NCBI GenBank assembly: GCA_025454095.1
Contig: JALOPC010000067.1
Coordinates: 1 to 7,322 of the forward strand
Direction of reading: 5' to 3'
Source of the DNA: Syntrophales bacterium
GTDB taxonomy: Bacteria; Desulfobacterota; Syntrophia; Syntrophales; UBA2192
Length of the DNA: 7,322 bases
A program made the position numbers and the translations under genes. Below the pieces are notes generated by a model. The model saw only the letters and a program-made list of their open reading frames with translations. It did no database searches and was not told the origin of the DNA. Of this stretch, positions 6,013 through 7,322 are shown piece by piece (position 1 is the stretch's first letter; each line of letters starts with the position of its first letter).

Positions 6013-6052
6013 CATCAAAGAAGAGAACAGGCAATAACACTATGATATTTTG

Positions 6053-6080
6053 AGTATTTATGCGATTATCGAGCGGTCAA
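6053..6080 (-). promoter_or_regulatory. Candidate promoter of the hybrid kinase operon
   Basis: On the minus strand, TTGACC (6080-6075, five of six) is followed by a 16-bp spacer and AATACT (6058-6053, four of six). It lies 56-83 bp upstream of the kinase start in an AT-rich gap after phoR. An imperfect dyad, AACACT and AGTATT read on the plus strand, overlaps the -10 side and could be an operator. The match was made by eye. Confidence 0.4.
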
Positions 6081-6138
6081 CAGCGGGATATGGAAGAGAT
6101 CCTTCGACAGCTTCTTGACGCAGCGGCGCAAGGAAGAA

Positions 6139-6165
6139 CAAAAAATGAACCCTTGGATCAGGGCT
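6139..6165 (-). terminator. Weak Rho-independent terminator candidate after phoR
   Basis: On the minus strand AGCCCT (6165-6160) can pair with AGGGTT (6153-6148) around a six-base loop, including one G-T wobble. After TCA comes a run of six T (6145-6140). The stem overlaps the phoR stop codon (6160-6158). It is short, so termination may be partial, letting some phoR transcripts reach the kinase gene. Confidence 0.35.
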
Positions 6166-7322
6166 GCTGCGGATCCCGAGGAAGGTGGATGGTGAAGAGA
6201 CTGCCTTCGCCCAATCGGCTTTCGACGGTGACGTGGCCGCCGTGGGCCTGGGCGATGTGCTTGACGATGGCCAGCCCCAGTCCCGTGCCGCCCAGCGACC
6301 GGCTGCGCGCCTTGTCCACGCGGTAGAAGCGTTCGAAGAGCCGCGTCAGATGCTTTTTTTCGATGCCGATCCCGTGGTCCTGCACCTGGATCTGGATTTC
6401 GCGGTCGACGGTCCGGGCGCGGATCTGAACGGATTTCTCACGATCGCTATACTTGAGGGCGTTGTCGAGGAGATTGACCACGGCCTGCTCGATGAGGACC
6501 GGGTCGACCATGGCGGTCAGCTGATCGTCCCCGCCGAGTTCGATCCCGATGCGCTTCTCTTCGGCCTGCGGCCGGCAGATCTGCACGGCATTCTGGAAAA
6601 TGTCGCGCAGCCGCGTTCGTTCGCGCTTGATGTCGCCGCGCTCGCCTTCATTTTCGATGCGCGAGAGCATCAGCAGGTCTTCGATGATGGCGTTCAGCCG
6701 GTCGACGTGCCTGGAGATGATGCCGAGGAAGCGTTCGGCCTCTTCCGGAGTTTCGACGACGTTCTGATGCAGGGTTTCCACGAAGCCCTTGATCGCGGTC
6801 AGGGGGGTCTTGATTTCATGGGACACGTTGGCGACGAAGTCCCGGCGCACATCCTCCAGGCGGCGCAGCCGGGTGACATCGCTGAACACGATGAGCATGC
6901 CGAGCGGCTCCGGCCCCACGTCCAGCAAGGGTGCACTCTTCACATTCAGGGTGCATTCGCCGTTGCGGTAGACCGTGACGTCCTCCTCCAGCGGCGTCCG
7001 GCTCTGAAAAGAGCGGCTGATGAACTTCTGCAGGGCGATGTTGCGGATGGCCTCCGGGATGCTGCGGCCGCGGACCTTTTCGGGATCGATGTCGAACCAT
7101 CGGGCCGCAGCCATGTTGATGCTGATGATGCGTTCGTCGCGGCTGACGGCAATGACGCCCTCGAGCATGCTGGAGAGCACGGCTTCCAGCTGGTTGCGCT
7201 GGCTGACGACCGTCTGCAGCCGATTTTCCAGCTGGGCGGCCATGCGGTTCAGGGACTCGGCCAGGCCGGCCAGCTCCTCGGAATCGGGTATCGGCAGGCG
7301 GTGCCCCAGCTCGCCCTGGGCC
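6158..7322 (-). CDS. phoR: Phosphate regulon sensor histidine kinase PhoR, N-terminus outside window
   Basis: The C-terminal 387 or so residues of the sensor that phosphorylates PhoB under phosphate limitation. The frame is open at the right edge, so the ATG at 7243 is internal and the membrane segments lie outside. In order, from the first visible codon: the end of a HAMP domain (LAGLAESLNRMAAQLENRL), a PAS domain (about 40-155), and a HisKA domain with RRDFVANVSHEIKTPLTAIK, the phospho-accepting histidine being residue 168 of the visible part (plus-strand position about 6818-6820). An ATPase domain follows, with N-box NLLDNALKYS, G1 DHGIGI, F-box RLFERFYRVDKARS and G2 GGTGLGLAIVKHI. The HAMP-PAS-HisKA-HATPase order and DVTRLRRLEDVRRDFVANVSHE-like text are characteristic of PhoR. 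Together with pstS and pstB at the other end of the window this supports a Pho function; phoB would be expected to the right. A PhoR-like kinase with another role cannot be excluded. Confidence 0.88.
   Translation of the reverse strand, partial: AQGELGHRLPIPDSEELAGLAESLNRMAAQLENRLQTVVSQRNQLEAVLSSMLEGVIAVSRDERIISINMAAARWFDIDPEKVRGRSIPEAIRNIALQKFISRSFQSRTPLEEDVTVYRNGECTLNVKSAPLLDVGPEPLGMLIVFSDVTRLRRLEDVRRDFVANVSHEIKTPLTAIKGFVETLHQNVVETPEEAERFLGIISRHVDRLNAIIEDLLMLSRIENEGERGDIKRERTRLRDIFQNAVQICRPQAEEKRIGIELGGDDQLTAMVDPVLIEQAVVNLLDNALKYSDREKSVQIRARTVDREIQIQVQDHGIGIEKKHLTRLFERFYRVDKARSRSLGGTGLGLAIVKHIAQAHGGHVTVESRLGEGSLFTIHLPRDPQQP

Noticed and set aside
5998..6018. Longer kinase start at TTG 6018 or ATG 6015
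   Set aside because: No Shine-Dalgarno sequence precedes either, while ATG 5997 has GGAGAAGGA at six bases. The added residues are not family-like.

Overview
The window looks like a chromosomal segment of a moderately GC-rich Gram-negative bacterium. A Desulfobacterota (deltaproteobacterial) origin is my best guess. It rests on the style of the multidomain PAS hybrid kinase, with its H-D-L-N-N H-box and cysteine-rich PAS domain, and on the proteobacterial PstS/PstB pair. No taxonomic marker gene is present, so this is only a guess.

Layout. Bases 1-1436 (+ strand) hold two genes of the high-affinity phosphate transporter: the 3' end of pstS, then pstB. A 108-bp gap containing a strong hairpin separates them. 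The permease genes pstC and pstA are not between them, and phoU does not follow pstB. Bases 1437-1720 are non-coding, with phased AACG repeats, a GAAA-tetraloop hairpin, an AT-rich tract and a candidate promoter. Bases 1721-2713 (+) encode a Rossmann-fold protein that, from memory, resembles the C-terminal half of cyanobacterial acyl-ACP reductase, including a cysteine at the place of the acyl-accepting residue. It converges on a minus-strand pair: a large membrane-bound hybrid histidine kinase (5997 to 3247) and a small uncharacterised protein (3209 to 2775), 37 bp apart and probably one operon with its own promoter near 6053-6080. The right end (7322 to 6158, minus) is phoR, cut by the window edge before its N-terminus.

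How the genes fit together. PstS binds phosphate and PstB powers its import. PhoR is the sensor kinase that normally reads phosphate sufficiency through the Pst transporter and PhoU, and phosphorylates PhoB. The window therefore carries parts of a Pho locus at both ends, in convergent orientation. Between them lie three genes with no obvious link to phosphate: the reductase-like protein, the hybrid kinase and the small protein. I see no mobile element, CRISPR array, tRNA or rRNA. The points most worth checking are the reductase-like protein, the phased repeats upstream of it, and the small protein linked to the kinase.
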